A stretch of DNA of 64,000 nt from Flavobacterium difficile. GTDB lineage: Bacteria > Bacteroidota > Bacteroidia > Flavobacteriales > Flavobacteriaceae. Positions 51,738-60,221 of this stretch are shown one piece after another. A program made the position numbers and the translations under genes. The stretch's first letter is position 1; every line of letters begins with the position of its first letter. The notes under the pieces are model-generated. The model searched no databases and was not told the origin of the DNA. It saw only the letters and a program-made list of their open reading frames with translations. Location: the NCBI RefSeq assembly GCF_011392115.1, contig NZ_JAAJBT010000002.1, positions 62,001-126,000 on the forward strand, written 5' to 3'.

Positions 51738-52340
51738 TTACAGTATTTTTTTGTCAAATAAATTGGTGACATCGTCTTTACCCACAATAATTTGCCAAGT
51801 ATTAATGCCTAATTGCTTCGCCGCTTCAATATTCTCTAAAGTATCGTCAACAAAAAGCGTTTTGTTGGGTTTTAAATTGTTTTGTTGCAAGATTAAATTA
51901 AAAATGGCGGTTTCTGGTTTTCTGACTTTCGTTTCGTAAGAAAAATAAATTTTTTTAAAGTGCGCATAAAATTCTCTCGCAAAAGTTAATCCCACTCTGT
52001 GTTCAAATTTGTCAATATGCGTTGGATTTGTATTGCTTAACAAAAAGATATCGTATTGGTTTTGAAGTTTTTCTAAAAACTCTAATCTTTCCAGAGGAAA
52101 ATCTCCAATTACAGCATTCCAAGCGTTTCTAATTTCTGATAATTCAGCCGTTGGAATTTCTTTCTGAATAGCTTCTAAAAATTGAAGTTCGTCTAGTTTT
52201 CCAGTTTCAAATAAAAGCGCATTTGTTTTTAAATCTGCTGTCCATTCTTTTAATCCTAATTTTTCGAATGCAGCAATACTAGCTTGATGATTCAAGTTTA
52301 AAAACACATCTCCTAAATCAAAAATAATGGCTTCAATCAT
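51738..52340 (-). CDS. HAD-superfamily hydrolase (subfamily IA, YihX-like)
   Basis: Small-molecule phosphatase-like protein. Motif I AIIFDLGDVFLNLNHQAS has the nucleophile Asp; as in YihX, Gly stands where many HADs have the second Asp. Motif II is FLLSNTNPTHID, motif III the Lys in YETKVRKPETAIF, and motif IV FVDDTLENIEAAKQLGI. 200 residues with a helical cap between motifs I and II. It overlaps ribD by 8 bases. The riboflavin pathway lacks a dedicated phosphatase in many genomes, so dephosphorylation of a riboflavin intermediate is a plausible but unproven role. Confidence 0.88.
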   Translation of the reverse strand: MIEAIIFDLGDVFLNLNHQASIAAFEKLGLKEWTADLKTNALLFETGKLDELQFLEAIQKEIPTAELSEIRNAWNAVIGDFPLERLEFLEKLQNQYDIFLLSNTNPTHIDKFEHRVGLTFAREFYAHFKKIYFSYETKVRKPETAIFNLILQQNNLKPNKTLFVDDTLENIEAAKQLGINTWQIIVGKDDVTNLFDKKIL

Positions 52341-53376
52341 AATTAATGAATATTTTTAATTGGTTATTTTTGATTTTAATTTCGTGAATGGGTTTCCAAT
52401 TAAAATCAGGTTTTTTTATGCCTTTTAAGCTGTTGTTTTCTGAAATAAAAACACGAGCTTCGTCCCAAAAATTATTATTTATAAATTGTTGTAACGTAAA
52501 TGTTCCCCCTTCGATAAGTACAGATTGAATGTTCTTTTTATACAAATCTGTTAAAATATTCGGAATGACTAAACTATCAAATGAAATGCATTCATACATA
52601 CAATTTTCCGAATTTACATAATTTTCTTCTTCTGTAAAAATTAATGTAGGATTTTTTTTGTTCTTTATCTGAAATTCTGATGAGATTTTATTTGTTTTAT
52701 CTAAAATAATTCGAGCTGGATTATTTCCGTACCAATCTCTGGCATCTAAACTCGGATTGTCTTTTAAAACAGTTGTTGTACCCACTAAAATTCCTTGTTC
52801 ATCCGTACGATATTTATGTACCAGTTGTCTAGAATATTGGTTTGATATGTTAGTGGATTTTTTGGATGTATTTTCTAAAGGGGCAATAAAGCCGTCTGCT
52901 GTTTCTGCCCATTTCAAAATGATATAAGGTCTTTTTTTGTTATGAAATGTAAAAAATCGTTTGTTGATATCTAAACATTCTTTTTCTAAAACGTTTAAAA
53001 TTACTTCACAACCCGCATTGGTTAATTTTTCGATACCTTTTCCGGCCACTTCAGAATAACTATCGATGCAACCAATAACGACTTTCGGAATTTTATGTTC
53101 GATAATTAAATTGGCACATGGTGGTGTTTTTCCAAAATGACTGCACGGTTCTAAATTCACATAAATGGTACTTTCCGAAAGTAATGCTTTATTTTTTACT
53201 GCGTTTATTGCATTTACTTCCGCATGTGGTTCGCCCGCTTTTTTGTGCCAACCTTCACCAATTATTTTTCCGTTGTGTACAATCACACTTCCTACTAACG
53301 GATTAGGATAAGTTGTGCCCAAACCATTTTTTGCCAGCTGCAAACAGCGTTTCATGTAAATTTCATGTTCAATCAT
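52333..53376 (-). CDS. ribD: Riboflavin biosynthesis deaminase/reductase RibD
   Basis: Bifunctional enzyme for steps 2 and 3 of riboflavin synthesis. The N-terminal zinc deaminase has HAEVNAINAVKNKALL and EPCSHFGKTPPCANLI (His and two Cys ligands). The C-terminal reductase includes RPYIILKWAETADGFIAP, GILVGTTTVLKDNPSLDARD and SVLIEGGTFTLQQF. 347 residues, normal. Its -7 promoter element lies only four bases before the start codon, so the mRNA may be leaderless. First gene of an operon with a HAD hydrolase and yigZ; divergent from the GNAT gene with only 37 bases between starts. Confidence 0.97.
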   Translation of the reverse strand: MIEHEIYMKRCLQLAKNGLGTTYPNPLVGSVIVHNGKIIGEGWHKKAGEPHAEVNAINAVKNKALLSESTIYVNLEPCSHFGKTPPCANLIIEHKIPKVVIGCIDSYSEVAGKGIEKLTNAGCEVILNVLEKECLDINKRFFTFHNKKRPYIILKWAETADGFIAPLENTSKKSTNISNQYSRQLVHKYRTDEQGILVGTTTVLKDNPSLDARDWYGNNPARIILDKTNKISSEFQIKNKKNPTLIFTEEENYVNSENCMYECISFDSLVIPNILTDLYKKNIQSVLIEGGTFTLQQFINNNFWDEARVFISENNSLKGIKKPDFNWKPIHEIKIKNNQLKIFINYD

Positions 53377-53380
53377 CTTA

Positions 53381-53388
53381 CAAATTTA
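53381..53388 (-). promoter_or_regulatory. -7 element almost touching the ribD start codon
   Basis: The - strand reads TAAATTTG, a TAnnTTTG match, and ends four bases before the ATG of ribD. A transcript from it would begin at or just before the start codon. Confidence 0.5.
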
Positions 53389-53413
53389 GTACTTTTACAT
53401 TTTATATTTACAC

Positions 53414-53896
53414 ATGAACTATACAATACGAAAAATTGAACCAAAAGATAACTTAAAAATCGCTACTGTTATCCGAACTATTTTTGAAGAATTAGACGCG
53501 CCAAAAGTCGGAACCGCTTATGCAGATCCGCATTTAGATACTTTGTCTGAAGTTTACCAAGCAGGAAATGAAATTTATTTTGTAGTAGAAGAAGCTGGAA
53601 TTATCCTTGGTGGTTGTGGCATTGGACAGTTGATTGATGCCGAATTTAAAATTTGCGAACTACAAAAAATGTATTTAGCAAAAGAAGCAAGAGGAAAAGG
53701 AATTGCTCAAGAATTAATGCAAAACTGTTTAGAATTTGCCAAACAAGCGGGTTACGATAAATGTTATATTGAAACATTACCTTTTATGAAGGATGCTCAA
53801 AAATTGTATGTTAAATCAGGATTTACTTATATAGATGGACCTATGGGTTCAACGGGACATAATGCTTGTGACGTATTTATGATTAAAGATTTGTAA
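53414..53896 (+). CDS. GNAT-family N-acetyltransferase
   Basis: Single-domain GCN5-related acetyltransferase. YTIRKIEPKDNLKIATVI starts the fold; the acetyl-CoA pyrophosphate loop is in LQKMYLAKEARGKGIAQELM (RGKGIA, about residues 91-98), followed by CYIETLPFMKDAQKLYVKSG, the usual C-terminal tyrosine region. 160 residues. The substrate is unknown. Its stop codon shares one base with the start of prmC (TAATG), and ribosomal-protein or release-factor-related acetylation has been suggested for such neighbours elsewhere, but nothing here decides it. Confidence 0.9.
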   Translation: MNYTIRKIEPKDNLKIATVIRTIFEELDAPKVGTAYADPHLDTLSEVYQAGNEIYFVVEEAGIILGGCGIGQLIDAEFKICELQKMYLAKEARGKGIAQELMQNCLEFAKQAGYDKCYIETLPFMKDAQKLYVKSGFTYIDGPMGSTGHNACDVFMIKDL

Positions 53897-54777
53897 TGAA
53901 AATTAAAAGCTTAAAAACGTATTTTTTCTCTGAATTACAAACCATTCAGGAAGCCACAGAAATAGAAAGTTTCTTTTTTATTTTGACGGAATATATCCAT
54001 AATTTAAAACGAATTGACATATCATTAAACCCCGATTTTGAAGTTTCAGAAACAGATTTAGAAAAATGGAACACCATAATTTCAGAACTAAAAACCGAAA
54101 AACCCATTCAATATATTACAGGTGAAGCTTGGTTTTATGGGTATCGATTTGAAGTTAACGAAAATACTTTAATTCCGAGACCAGAAACAGAAGAATTGGT
54201 AGCATGGATTATAGAAAGTCAAAAGTCAAAAACTGAAAATTTAACAATCCAACAATCTAACCATTTAAGTATTCTAGATATTGGAACCGGTTCAGGTTGT
54301 ATTCCGATTTCACTTAAAAAGGAAATTCCGAATGCTAGGGTTTCAGCGATTGATGTTTCTGAAAAAGCTTTAGAAACGGCGAGTAAAAACGCGGTTGCTA
54401 ATGAAGTTGAAGTCCATTTTATCCTTCAAAATATTTTAGAGATTGATGATTTGAAACAATTTTCCACTCCATTCGATATTATCGTTTCCAATCCGCCTTA
54501 TGTTCGAAATTTAGAAAAACAAGAAATCAAAAAGAATGTTTTGGATTATGAGCCGCATTTGGCATTGTTTGTAGAAGATACTGATGCTTTGTTGTTTTAT
54601 AGAAAAATTGCACAATTGGCTTTAACAAGTTTAGCTCCAAATGGTAAATTGTTTTTTGAAATCAATCAATATTTAGGTCAAGAAACGCTTCAATTATTAG
54701 AAAATTTAGGTTTCAGTAATATCGAATTGCGTAAAGATTTTGTTGGAAATGATAGAATGATTTGTTGCCAGATTTAA
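53896..54777 (+). CDS. prmC: Peptide chain release factor N5-glutamine methyltransferase PrmC (HemK)
   Basis: Methylates the GGQ glutamine of RF1 and RF2. The N-terminal helical domain ends near residue 80 with QYITGEAWFYGYRF. The TLIPRPETEELV segment precedes SAM motif I ILDIGTGSGCIPISL, and the catalytic NPPYV motif is near residue 197. 293 residues. An in-frame low-complexity insert (about residues 107-125, ESQKSKTENLTIQQSNHLS) sits exactly between the PETEELV helix and motif I and is encoded by 7- and 8-bp repeat words (54215-54274). In typical PrmC this linker is short. The catalytic motifs are intact, so the enzyme is probably functional. Confidence 0.96.
   Translation: MKIKSLKTYFFSELQTIQEATEIESFFFILTEYIHNLKRIDISLNPDFEVSETDLEKWNTIISELKTEKPIQYITGEAWFYGYRFEVNENTLIPRPETEELVAWIIESQKSKTENLTIQQSNHLSILDIGTGSGCIPISLKKEIPNARVSAIDVSEKALETASKNAVANEVEVHFILQNILEIDDLKQFSTPFDIIVSNPPYVRNLEKQEIKKNVLDYEPHLALFVEDTDALLFYRKIAQLALTSLAPNGKLFFEINQYLGQETLQLLENLGFSNIELRKDFVGNDRMICCQI
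54215..54274 (+). repeat. Heptamer/octamer word repeat inserted in frame in prmC
   Basis: Four 7-bp words (AAAGTCA, AAAGTCA, AAAACTG, AAAATTT) followed by 8-bp words (AACAATCC, AACAATCT, AACCATTT, AAGTATTC). Total 60 bases, a multiple of three, leaving the reading frame open. The last word may belong to the native gene. Confidence 0.75.
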
Positions 54778-54780
54778 AGG

Positions 54781-55542
54781 CTAAATGATCGATTTGTATC
54801 CGTTTAGTAGGAGTTGAAAAAGGTTTTCAGATTTTGTATAAAACCATATTTTTTCCCCAAAAAGGAGATAGCCTGAAATTAAGTAATCCAACAAAAAAAC
54901 TATATTTACAATTATAAACAATTTTAAATAGTCGTGCCATTTGTTTGAACTGAAAACTAGTTTTAAATGCCAAAAGATTATCCCTAGGCAAATTAAATAA
55001 AAGAGTTTATCAATGACGATTTTGTAGTTGATTAAAGCAAAGAAAATTGGAGTTGCTAGGATTTCAATGCAAAAGATGAAGCCATTTAAAAAAAGCCAAA
55101 ACACAATAATTTTGGCCAAATTGCTTTTGTTTCTGAATGCTAACCAAGTAATTAGTACTTCTAAAGGAATGAGATAAATAGACTTAAATTTGGTGGTTTC
55201 TATCAAAAGTCTACCCATTTCATCACCATAATTGAATAAATAATCTTGAAAATCAAAAATTCTAATTTTTAAGAAGATATATATAGTTGTAGCAATTAGA
55301 AAAAAGGTAACAGGACTAAAATATTTTTTTCTTTGACCAGAAAAATATCCGAAATAAACTTCTTTTGGCGTAAAAAATAAACTTTTTAATAGATTTAAAA
55401 TTCCTTTATCCGTGTGAGTAATGCCGTGCCAAAATTCGTGTATAACTTCATGTAAAGTTAAGTTTCCCACTGAATTTTTTTGTCCACAATTGGGGCAATA
55501 ATTGCTGTTAAAATTTATTTCACAATTTTTACAATGAATCAT
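54781..55542 (-). CDS. DUF3667 zinc-ribbon membrane protein
   Basis: Bacteroidota-specific family. An N-terminal zinc ribbon, CKNCEINFNSNYCPNCGQKN with two CxxC pairs, is followed by the conserved LHEVIHEFWHGITHTDKGIL and a basic LFFTPKEVYFGYFSGQRKKY segment. About five hydrophobic helices then follow (for example FLIATTIYIFLKI). 253 residues. Function unknown; the layout suggests a membrane protein with a cytoplasmic metal-binding head. It follows the ABC permease gene on the same strand after 33 bases and converges on prmC with a 3-base gap. Confidence 0.85.
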   Translation of the reverse strand: MIHCKNCEINFNSNYCPNCGQKNSVGNLTLHEVIHEFWHGITHTDKGILNLLKSLFFTPKEVYFGYFSGQRKKYFSPVTFFLIATTIYIFLKIRIFDFQDYLFNYGDEMGRLLIETTKFKSIYLIPLEVLITWLAFRNKSNLAKIIVFWLFLNGFIFCIEILATPIFFALINYKIVIDKLFYLICLGIIFWHLKLVFSSNKWHDYLKLFIIVNIVFLLDYLISGYLLFGEKIWFYTKSENLFQLLLNGYKSII

Positions 55543-55575
55543 AACATTTAAAAAGATTTATATCTAAATCAGCTT

Positions 55576-56817
55576 TTATTCGTAACGTAACGCTTCTACT
55601 GGGTCTAATTTTGAAGCTTTGATAGCTGGATACAGACCAGAAATAATGGTTACAATAAATGTTGTTGCAAATGCAATTACTATGGCTGCCCAAGGCGTTA
55701 CGAATTCAAAACCAGCAAGTGAAGCAATTAAAGAACCTAACAATAAGCCTAAAATGATTCCGATTATTCCGCCAATTTGACTGATTAAAAATGTTTCTGT
55801 AAAAAATTGCCAAGCTATTGTTCCTCTTTTAGCACCAAGAGCTTTACGGATACCAATTTCTCGAGTTCTTTCTGAAACAGAAACCAACATGATATTCATT
55901 AAAGCAATTGTAGATCCAAAAATGGTAATCGCACCAATAGCCACAGCTGCAATATTAATTACTGCAATGTTTTCGCCAAGTTTCTGAATTAAATCGTCGC
56001 TGCGTTTGATTCCAAAATTATCTTTCTCAACAGGATTTAGTTTTCTCACTCTACGCATGGTTAAAGTTGCGTTGTCTACACCGTCATTTAGCAGTTGTTT
56101 GTTGTTGATTTTTATATCAATTTCATAGTTAATGTTGGCTTGTGAAAAAATAGAACGCGCAATTTGAATTGGAATAATCACTCGTAAATCTTGATTGTTT
56201 CCAAAAGTAGCTCCTTTTTCTTTCAATAAACCTATAACTTTAAATTTTGCACCTCGTATTGAAATTGTTTTATCTATCGGACTCACACCTTCAAATAAAC
56301 CTTCTTTAAAATTGGCACCTACCACACAGGTGTAGTTGTTGTTGTCTATGTCAAAAGAATTAAAATTTCTTCCCGTTTCTAGTTCAAAACCATTATTAGG
56401 AATAAAATTTTCATCGGCACCTAAAATAGTAATTTCGGGATCAGTTTTTTTGTTATCAAACTTTACTTCCGCATTGGCAGAAGCTGTAAAAGATAGCGAA
56501 GTGGATGTTAAAGGAAATTCAAATTTGTCTTTGAAACTTTTAGCTTGCGGATAACTAATGATTGGATTGACTTTTTGTTCTCCATCATTTCGATTAATTT
56601 GTTCAGAATAATCGTATTGACTTATCGAAAAGGTATTCGCTCCCATAGAAGCAAAATTTCCGAATAAATTATTTTCTAACGCTTTGGTTAAGGTTAAAAT
56701 TCCTACCAAAAAAGTAATTCCTATAACAATAATAAATACTGTTAAAAACGTACGTAAAGCCTGACTTCTAATAGAGTCGATAGCAATTTTTGTATTTTCT
56801 TTAAATAATCCAACCAT
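55576..56817 (-). CDS. MacB/FtsX-type ABC transporter permease
   Basis: ABC permease with MacB topology: TM1 (TFLTVFIIVIGITFLVGIL, about residues 23-41), a large extracytoplasmic MacB_PCD domain (about 45-270), then three C-terminal helices forming the FtsX domain with the coupling motif SERTREIGIRKALGAKRGTI (about 320-339). 413 residues, typical of flavobacterial homologs. No ATPase gene is adjacent, so its partner must be elsewhere. Its upstream region (56818-57056) contains an inverted pair of heptamer arrays shared with the divergent hisS. MacB-type systems export peptides, lipoproteins or drugs; the substrate here is unknown. Confidence 0.9.
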   Translation of the reverse strand: MVGLFKENTKIAIDSIRSQALRTFLTVFIIVIGITFLVGILTLTKALENNLFGNFASMGANTFSISQYDYSEQINRNDGEQKVNPIISYPQAKSFKDKFEFPLTSTSLSFTASANAEVKFDNKKTDPEITILGADENFIPNNGFELETGRNFNSFDIDNNNYTCVVGANFKEGLFEGVSPIDKTISIRGAKFKVIGLLKEKGATFGNNQDLRVIIPIQIARSIFSQANINYEIDIKINNKQLLNDGVDNATLTMRRVRKLNPVEKDNFGIKRSDDLIQKLGENIAVINIAAVAIGAITIFGSTIALMNIMLVSVSERTREIGIRKALGAKRGTIAWQFFTETFLISQIGGIIGIILGLLLGSLIASLAGFEFVTPWAAIVIAFATTFIVTIISGLYPAIKASKLDPVEALRYE

Positions 56818-56864
56818 GACTATATGACTATGTTTTGTTTAAAATGTTACAGGTTTTTTTTAAA

Positions 56865-56974
56865 AAGAGCCAAGGAAAAAGTAAAAAGGAAAAAGTTTTG
56901 GTTGTCAATTTAATTTAGAATTGTTTTTTGTTCACACTTTTTACTTGTTTCTTTCAACTTTTTCCTTGGCTCTT
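56865..56974. repeat. Inverted pair of heptamer arrays between the ABC permease and hisS
   Basis: On the + strand from 56865: AAGAGCC, AAGGAAA, AAGTAAA, AAGGAAA, AAGTTTT. On the - strand from 56974 leftwards: AAGAGCC, AAGGAAA, AAGTTGA, AAGAAAC, AAGTAAA, AAGTGTG. The outer parts form a perfect 21-bp inverted repeat (56862-56882 with 56957-56977) separated by 74 bases. The vocabulary is that of the array at 1235-1479, more than 55 kb away. Confidence 0.9.
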
Positions 56975-57023
56975 TTTCCAATTGTCATATAAAAGTAAGA
57001 TATTTGCACCTCAATAATTGATA

Positions 57024-57055
57024 ATTGGCAAATTGCCACATTGACGTATTACTAT
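57024..57055 (+). repeat. Octamer phrase forming the hisS leader
   Basis: Four 8-bp words in register (ATTGGCAA, ATTGCCAC, ATTGACGT, ATTACTAT), preceded by a partial ATTGATA, ending one base before the hisS ATG. As at pglC, repeat words abut a start codon. Confidence 0.6.
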
Positions 57056-57056
57056 T

Positions 57057-58427
57057 ATGGCTCAAAAACCAAGTATTCCTAAAGGAACTCGCGATTTTTC
57101 ATCTACAGAAGTAGCAAAAAGAAACTACATATTTTCTATCATTAAATCTAATTTTGAACAGTTTGGTTTTCAACCTATTGAAACACCTTCTTTTGAAAAT
57201 TCCGATACTTTAATGGGGAAATATGGCGAAGAAGGAGATCGTTTGATTTTTAAGATATTGAATTCTGGAGATTATTTAAAAGATGTGCCTACAGAAATTT
57301 TAGAAAATAAACAAGAAAAAGCAATTACGCCTAAAATCTCAGAAAAAGCTTTGCGTTACGACTTAACCGTTCCATTCGCTCGATATGTAGTGCAACACCA
57401 AAACGAATTAGAATTTCCATTTAAACGCTACCAAATTCAACCTGTTTGGAGAGCGGACAGACCACAAAAAGGTCGTTTTAGAGAGTTTTTTCAATGTGAT
57501 GCCGATGTGGTGGGAAGTCATTCGCTTTGGCAAGAAGTGGAATTTGTACAATTGTACGATACGATTTTTACTGCTTTAGGTTTAAAAGGTGTCAACATAA
57601 AAATTAACAACCGTAAAATATTATCTGGAATTGCGGAAGTTATTGGTGCTTCTGACAAATTAATTGATTTTACCGTTGCTTTAGATAAATTAGATAAAAT
57701 TGGTGAAGACGGTGTGAAAAAAGAAATGCTTGAAAAAGGAATTTCTGAATCAGCAATAGAAAAAGTACAACCGCTTTTCAATTTTACAGGAACAATTAAT
57801 GAGAAAATTGAAAAATTAGCTACACTTTTAGCAGCTTCAACTGAAGGTTTAAAGGGAGTAGCAGAATTGAAATTCATTTGTGATGCGATTGACGAATTAG
57901 GTTTGCAAACCGCCAATTTAGATTTAGATGTCACGTTAGCACGTGGATTGAATTATTATACTGGTGCGATTTATGAAGTAGGTGCGCCAAAAGGTGTAGC
58001 GATGGGTTCAATTGGAGGCGGTGGTCGTTATGACGATTTGACTGGAATCTTCGGATTGAAAAACATGAGTGGTGTGGGGATTTCTTTCGGTTTAGATCGC
58101 ATTTATTTGGTTTTGGAAGAATTAGGATTATTTCCTGAAACAGTAGCAACCACATCAAAAGCAGTATTCATCAATTTCGGAGAAGCAGAAACGTTATTTT
58201 CTTTAAAAGCCATTTCGCATTTAAGACAAAACGGAATTAAAGTAGAAATGTATCCCGATGCCGCAAAAATGGGAAAACAATTTCAATTTGCTGAGAAAAA
58301 AGGTATTCCATTTGCGGTTTTAGTAGGTGAAGAAGAAATCAAACAAAACCAGTATAAAGTCAAAGATTTAGTTTCTGGAGAACAACAAACCGTTTCTATA
58401 GCGGAATTAATAGAAAAATTAAAGTAA
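57057..58427 (+). CDS. hisS: Histidyl-tRNA synthetase
   Basis: Class II aminoacyl-tRNA synthetase that charges tRNA-His. Start region [16 protein letters not shown]; motif 1 in [13 protein letters not shown]; motif 2 region [20 protein letters not shown]; the histidine-specific [16 protein letters not shown] and [11 protein letters not shown]; motif 3 in [12 protein letters not shown]. The C-terminal anticodon-binding domain starts near residue 365 ([13 protein letters not shown]). 456 residues, usual for Bacteroidota. The ATG is preceded by 8-bp repeat words rather than a recognisable Shine-Dalgarno, which is normal for this phylum. A near-match GATATTTG to the -7 element lies at 56999-57006. 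Confidence 0.98.
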   Translation: MAQKPSIPKGTRDFSSTEVAKRNYIFSIIKSNFEQFGFQPIETPSFENSDTLMGKYGEEGDRLIFKILNSGDYLKDVPTEILENKQEKAITPKISEKALRYDLTVPFARYVVQHQNELEFPFKRYQIQPVWRADRPQKGRFREFFQCDADVVGSHSLWQEVEFVQLYDTIFTALGLKGVNIKINNRKILSGIAEVIGASDKLIDFTVALDKLDKIGEDGVKKEMLEKGISESAIEKVQPLFNFTGTINEKIEKLATLLAASTEGLKGVAELKFICDAIDELGLQTANLDLDVTLARGLNYYTGAIYEVGAPKGVAMGSIGGGGRYDDLTGIFGLKNMSGVGISFGLDRIYLVLEELGLFPETVATTSKAVFINFGEAETLFSLKAISHLRQNGIKVEMYPDAAKMGKQFQFAEKKGIPFAVLVGEEEIKQNQYKVKDLVSGEQQTVSIAELIEKLK

Positions 58428-58491
58428 ATAGCCACACAGATTTTACAGATTGAATCTCGATTTTTCAATTTGTATCAATCTTTTAAAAAAA

Positions 58492-58515
58492 CTTTGCGCC
58501 TTTGCGTCTTAGTGA
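58492..58515 (+). repeat. Octamer phrase upstream of the MATE gene
   Basis: CTTTGCGC, CTTTGCGT, CTTAGTGA: three 8-bp words ending six bases before the ATG at 58522. From memory the phrase resembles a dispersed flavobacterial intergenic repeat; that resemblance is not verified. Confidence 0.5.
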
Positions 58516-58521
58516 CAAAAT

Positions 58522-59880
58522 ATGAAAAAATATTTCCAAGAATTCAGATACAACTTCAACTTGGCTTTACCTGTAATTTTGGGTATGGTTGGGCACACTT
58601 TAGTTGGAGTAGTAGATAATATTTTCGTTGGCCAATTAGGTTCCACAGAATTAGCGGCAGTTTCTTTAGGAAATAGTTTCATTTTTATTGGAATGTCTAT
58701 CGGAATTGGTTTTTCAACAGCAATCACACCAATCATTGCAGAATTTGACAGTACAAAAGATAGAGAAGGCGGCCGAAGTGCTTTTCAAAACGGACTAATT
58801 TTATGTACTATTTTAGGTTTCGGATTGTTCTTTTTGTTGTTTTGTGCGAAACCCTTATTGTCTTACATGAACCAACCTGCCGATGTTGTGAAATTAGCGA
58901 AACCGTTTTTAGATATCGTTGGTTTTTCATTAGTTCCACTTGTTATTTTTCAAGCTTACAAACAATTTGCTGATGGAATGAGTGAAACTAAATATTCTAT
59001 GTATGCCACAATTTATGGTAATGTTATTAATGTAGTAATTAATGCTTTATTGGTTTTTGGTTTGTTTATGTTTCCTAAAATGGGAATCGTAGGCTCAGCT
59101 ATCGGAACCTTAGTAGCTCGAATTTTTATGGTCGTGTACATGCATTTTATTTTGTCTAGAAATGAAAAATTTAAATCGTTTTTCAAAGATTTCGGATGGC
59201 AGGCTTTTCAAAAAAGTATGTCGGATAAAATAATTAAGTTAGGAATTCCGTCTTCTATGCAAATGTTTTTTGAAGTAGCGTTATTCACTGGAGCCATTTG
59301 GCTTTGTGGCATGATAGGCACTACCAGTCAGGCTGCGAATCAAATTGCGTTGAGTTTAGCTTCGCTAACGTTCATGTTTGCTATGGGATTAAGTGTTACG
59401 GCGATGATTCGAGTAGCCAATCATAAAGGTTTAAATGAATATAAAAAGTTAAATACTGTTGCACATTCCATTTTCTTAATGGCCATCATTTTAGAAATTG
59501 TTTTTGCAATTATTTTTATGTTAGGCTGTCAGTTTTTTCCAGCATTTTTTGTGAATTCAGAAATGACTTTAAATGCTTCAGAGATAAAAGAGGTACTTTC
59601 AATTTCTTCAAAATTATTAATCGTAGCTGCTTTTTTCCAAATTTCAGACGGAATTCAAGTCGTCGTTTTAGGCGCTTTACGAGGTTTGCAAGATGTAAAA
59701 GTTCCGATGTATTTAACCTTCATAGCCTATTGGGTTATTGGTTTTCCAATTTCCATTTATTTAGGATTGTATACAAACTTAAAAGCAGAAGGCGTTTGGA
59801 TAGGTTTATTAGCAGGCTTAACAGCAGCAGCTATTATGTTGTATTTACGATTCCGATTTCTATTGAAGCACCATAGATAA
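58522..59880 (+). CDS. MATE-family multidrug/toxin efflux transporter
   Basis: Twelve-helix inner-membrane antiporter of the MATE family (NorM/DinF-like). Two MatE repeats: the first begins LALPVILGMVGHTLVGVVDN with the typical GQLGSTELAAVSLGNS; the second begins near residue 235, LGIPSSMQMFFEVALFTGAI, with AANQIALSLASLTFMFAMGL. 452 residues, full length. Substrates cannot be predicted. It lies 94 bases after hisS, a gap that contains an 8-bp word repeat, and probably has its own promoter though I see no clear -7 element. Confidence 0.94.
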   Translation: MKKYFQEFRYNFNLALPVILGMVGHTLVGVVDNIFVGQLGSTELAAVSLGNSFIFIGMSIGIGFSTAITPIIAEFDSTKDREGGRSAFQNGLILCTILGFGLFFLLFCAKPLLSYMNQPADVVKLAKPFLDIVGFSLVPLVIFQAYKQFADGMSETKYSMYATIYGNVINVVINALLVFGLFMFPKMGIVGSAIGTLVARIFMVVYMHFILSRNEKFKSFFKDFGWQAFQKSMSDKIIKLGIPSSMQMFFEVALFTGAIWLCGMIGTTSQAANQIALSLASLTFMFAMGLSVTAMIRVANHKGLNEYKKLNTVAHSIFLMAIILEIVFAIIFMLGCQFFPAFFVNSEMTLNASEIKEVLSISSKLLIVAAFFQISDGIQVVVLGALRGLQDVKVPMYLTFIAYWVIGFPISIYLGLYTNLKAEGVWIGLLAGLTAAAIMLYLRFRFLLKHHR

Positions 59881-59938
59881 AATTTGTATATTTACAAATC
59901 AAAATACCATTAACACTAATACATTTACACTATAAAAT

Positions 59939-60169
59939 ATGGAATTACCAAAATTTGTAACGGGCGATAACACTGATTTTCCAGATGATATTTTTGTCAT
60001 CCACTTAGAATATCCTAGATTTTTTATTAATCTGAAAGACGATTCAGTGGAGTTTTTAGAAGATATTGAAGAAGAAGATCAAACTGAACTAGAAGCAGAG
60101 ATGGAATATTTAATTACGCTAGCAGGTGAGTTTTATGACCGTGAAATGGAACGCTACGAACAGGCTTAA
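59939..60169 (+). CDS. Small acidic conserved hypothetical protein
   Basis: 76 residues, strongly acidic (runs such as EDIEEEDQTELEAEMEYL), no signal peptide or membrane helix. It starts MELPKFVTGDNTDFPDDIFV. Proteins of this size and sequence style are found in many flavobacteria, but I know of no function. Its own 58-base leader and good start context, plus codon use like its neighbours, support it as a real gene. It is 52 bases upstream of the lipoprotein gene and might be co-transcribed with it. Confidence 0.75.
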   Translation: MELPKFVTGDNTDFPDDIFVIHLEYPRFFINLKDDSVEFLEDIEEEDQTELEAEMEYLITLAGEFYDREMERYEQA

Positions 60170-60221
60170 TTTGCAGTTATAGAAAAGCTTAAACCCATTT
60201 ATAAATTATTTTGAAAAACAT

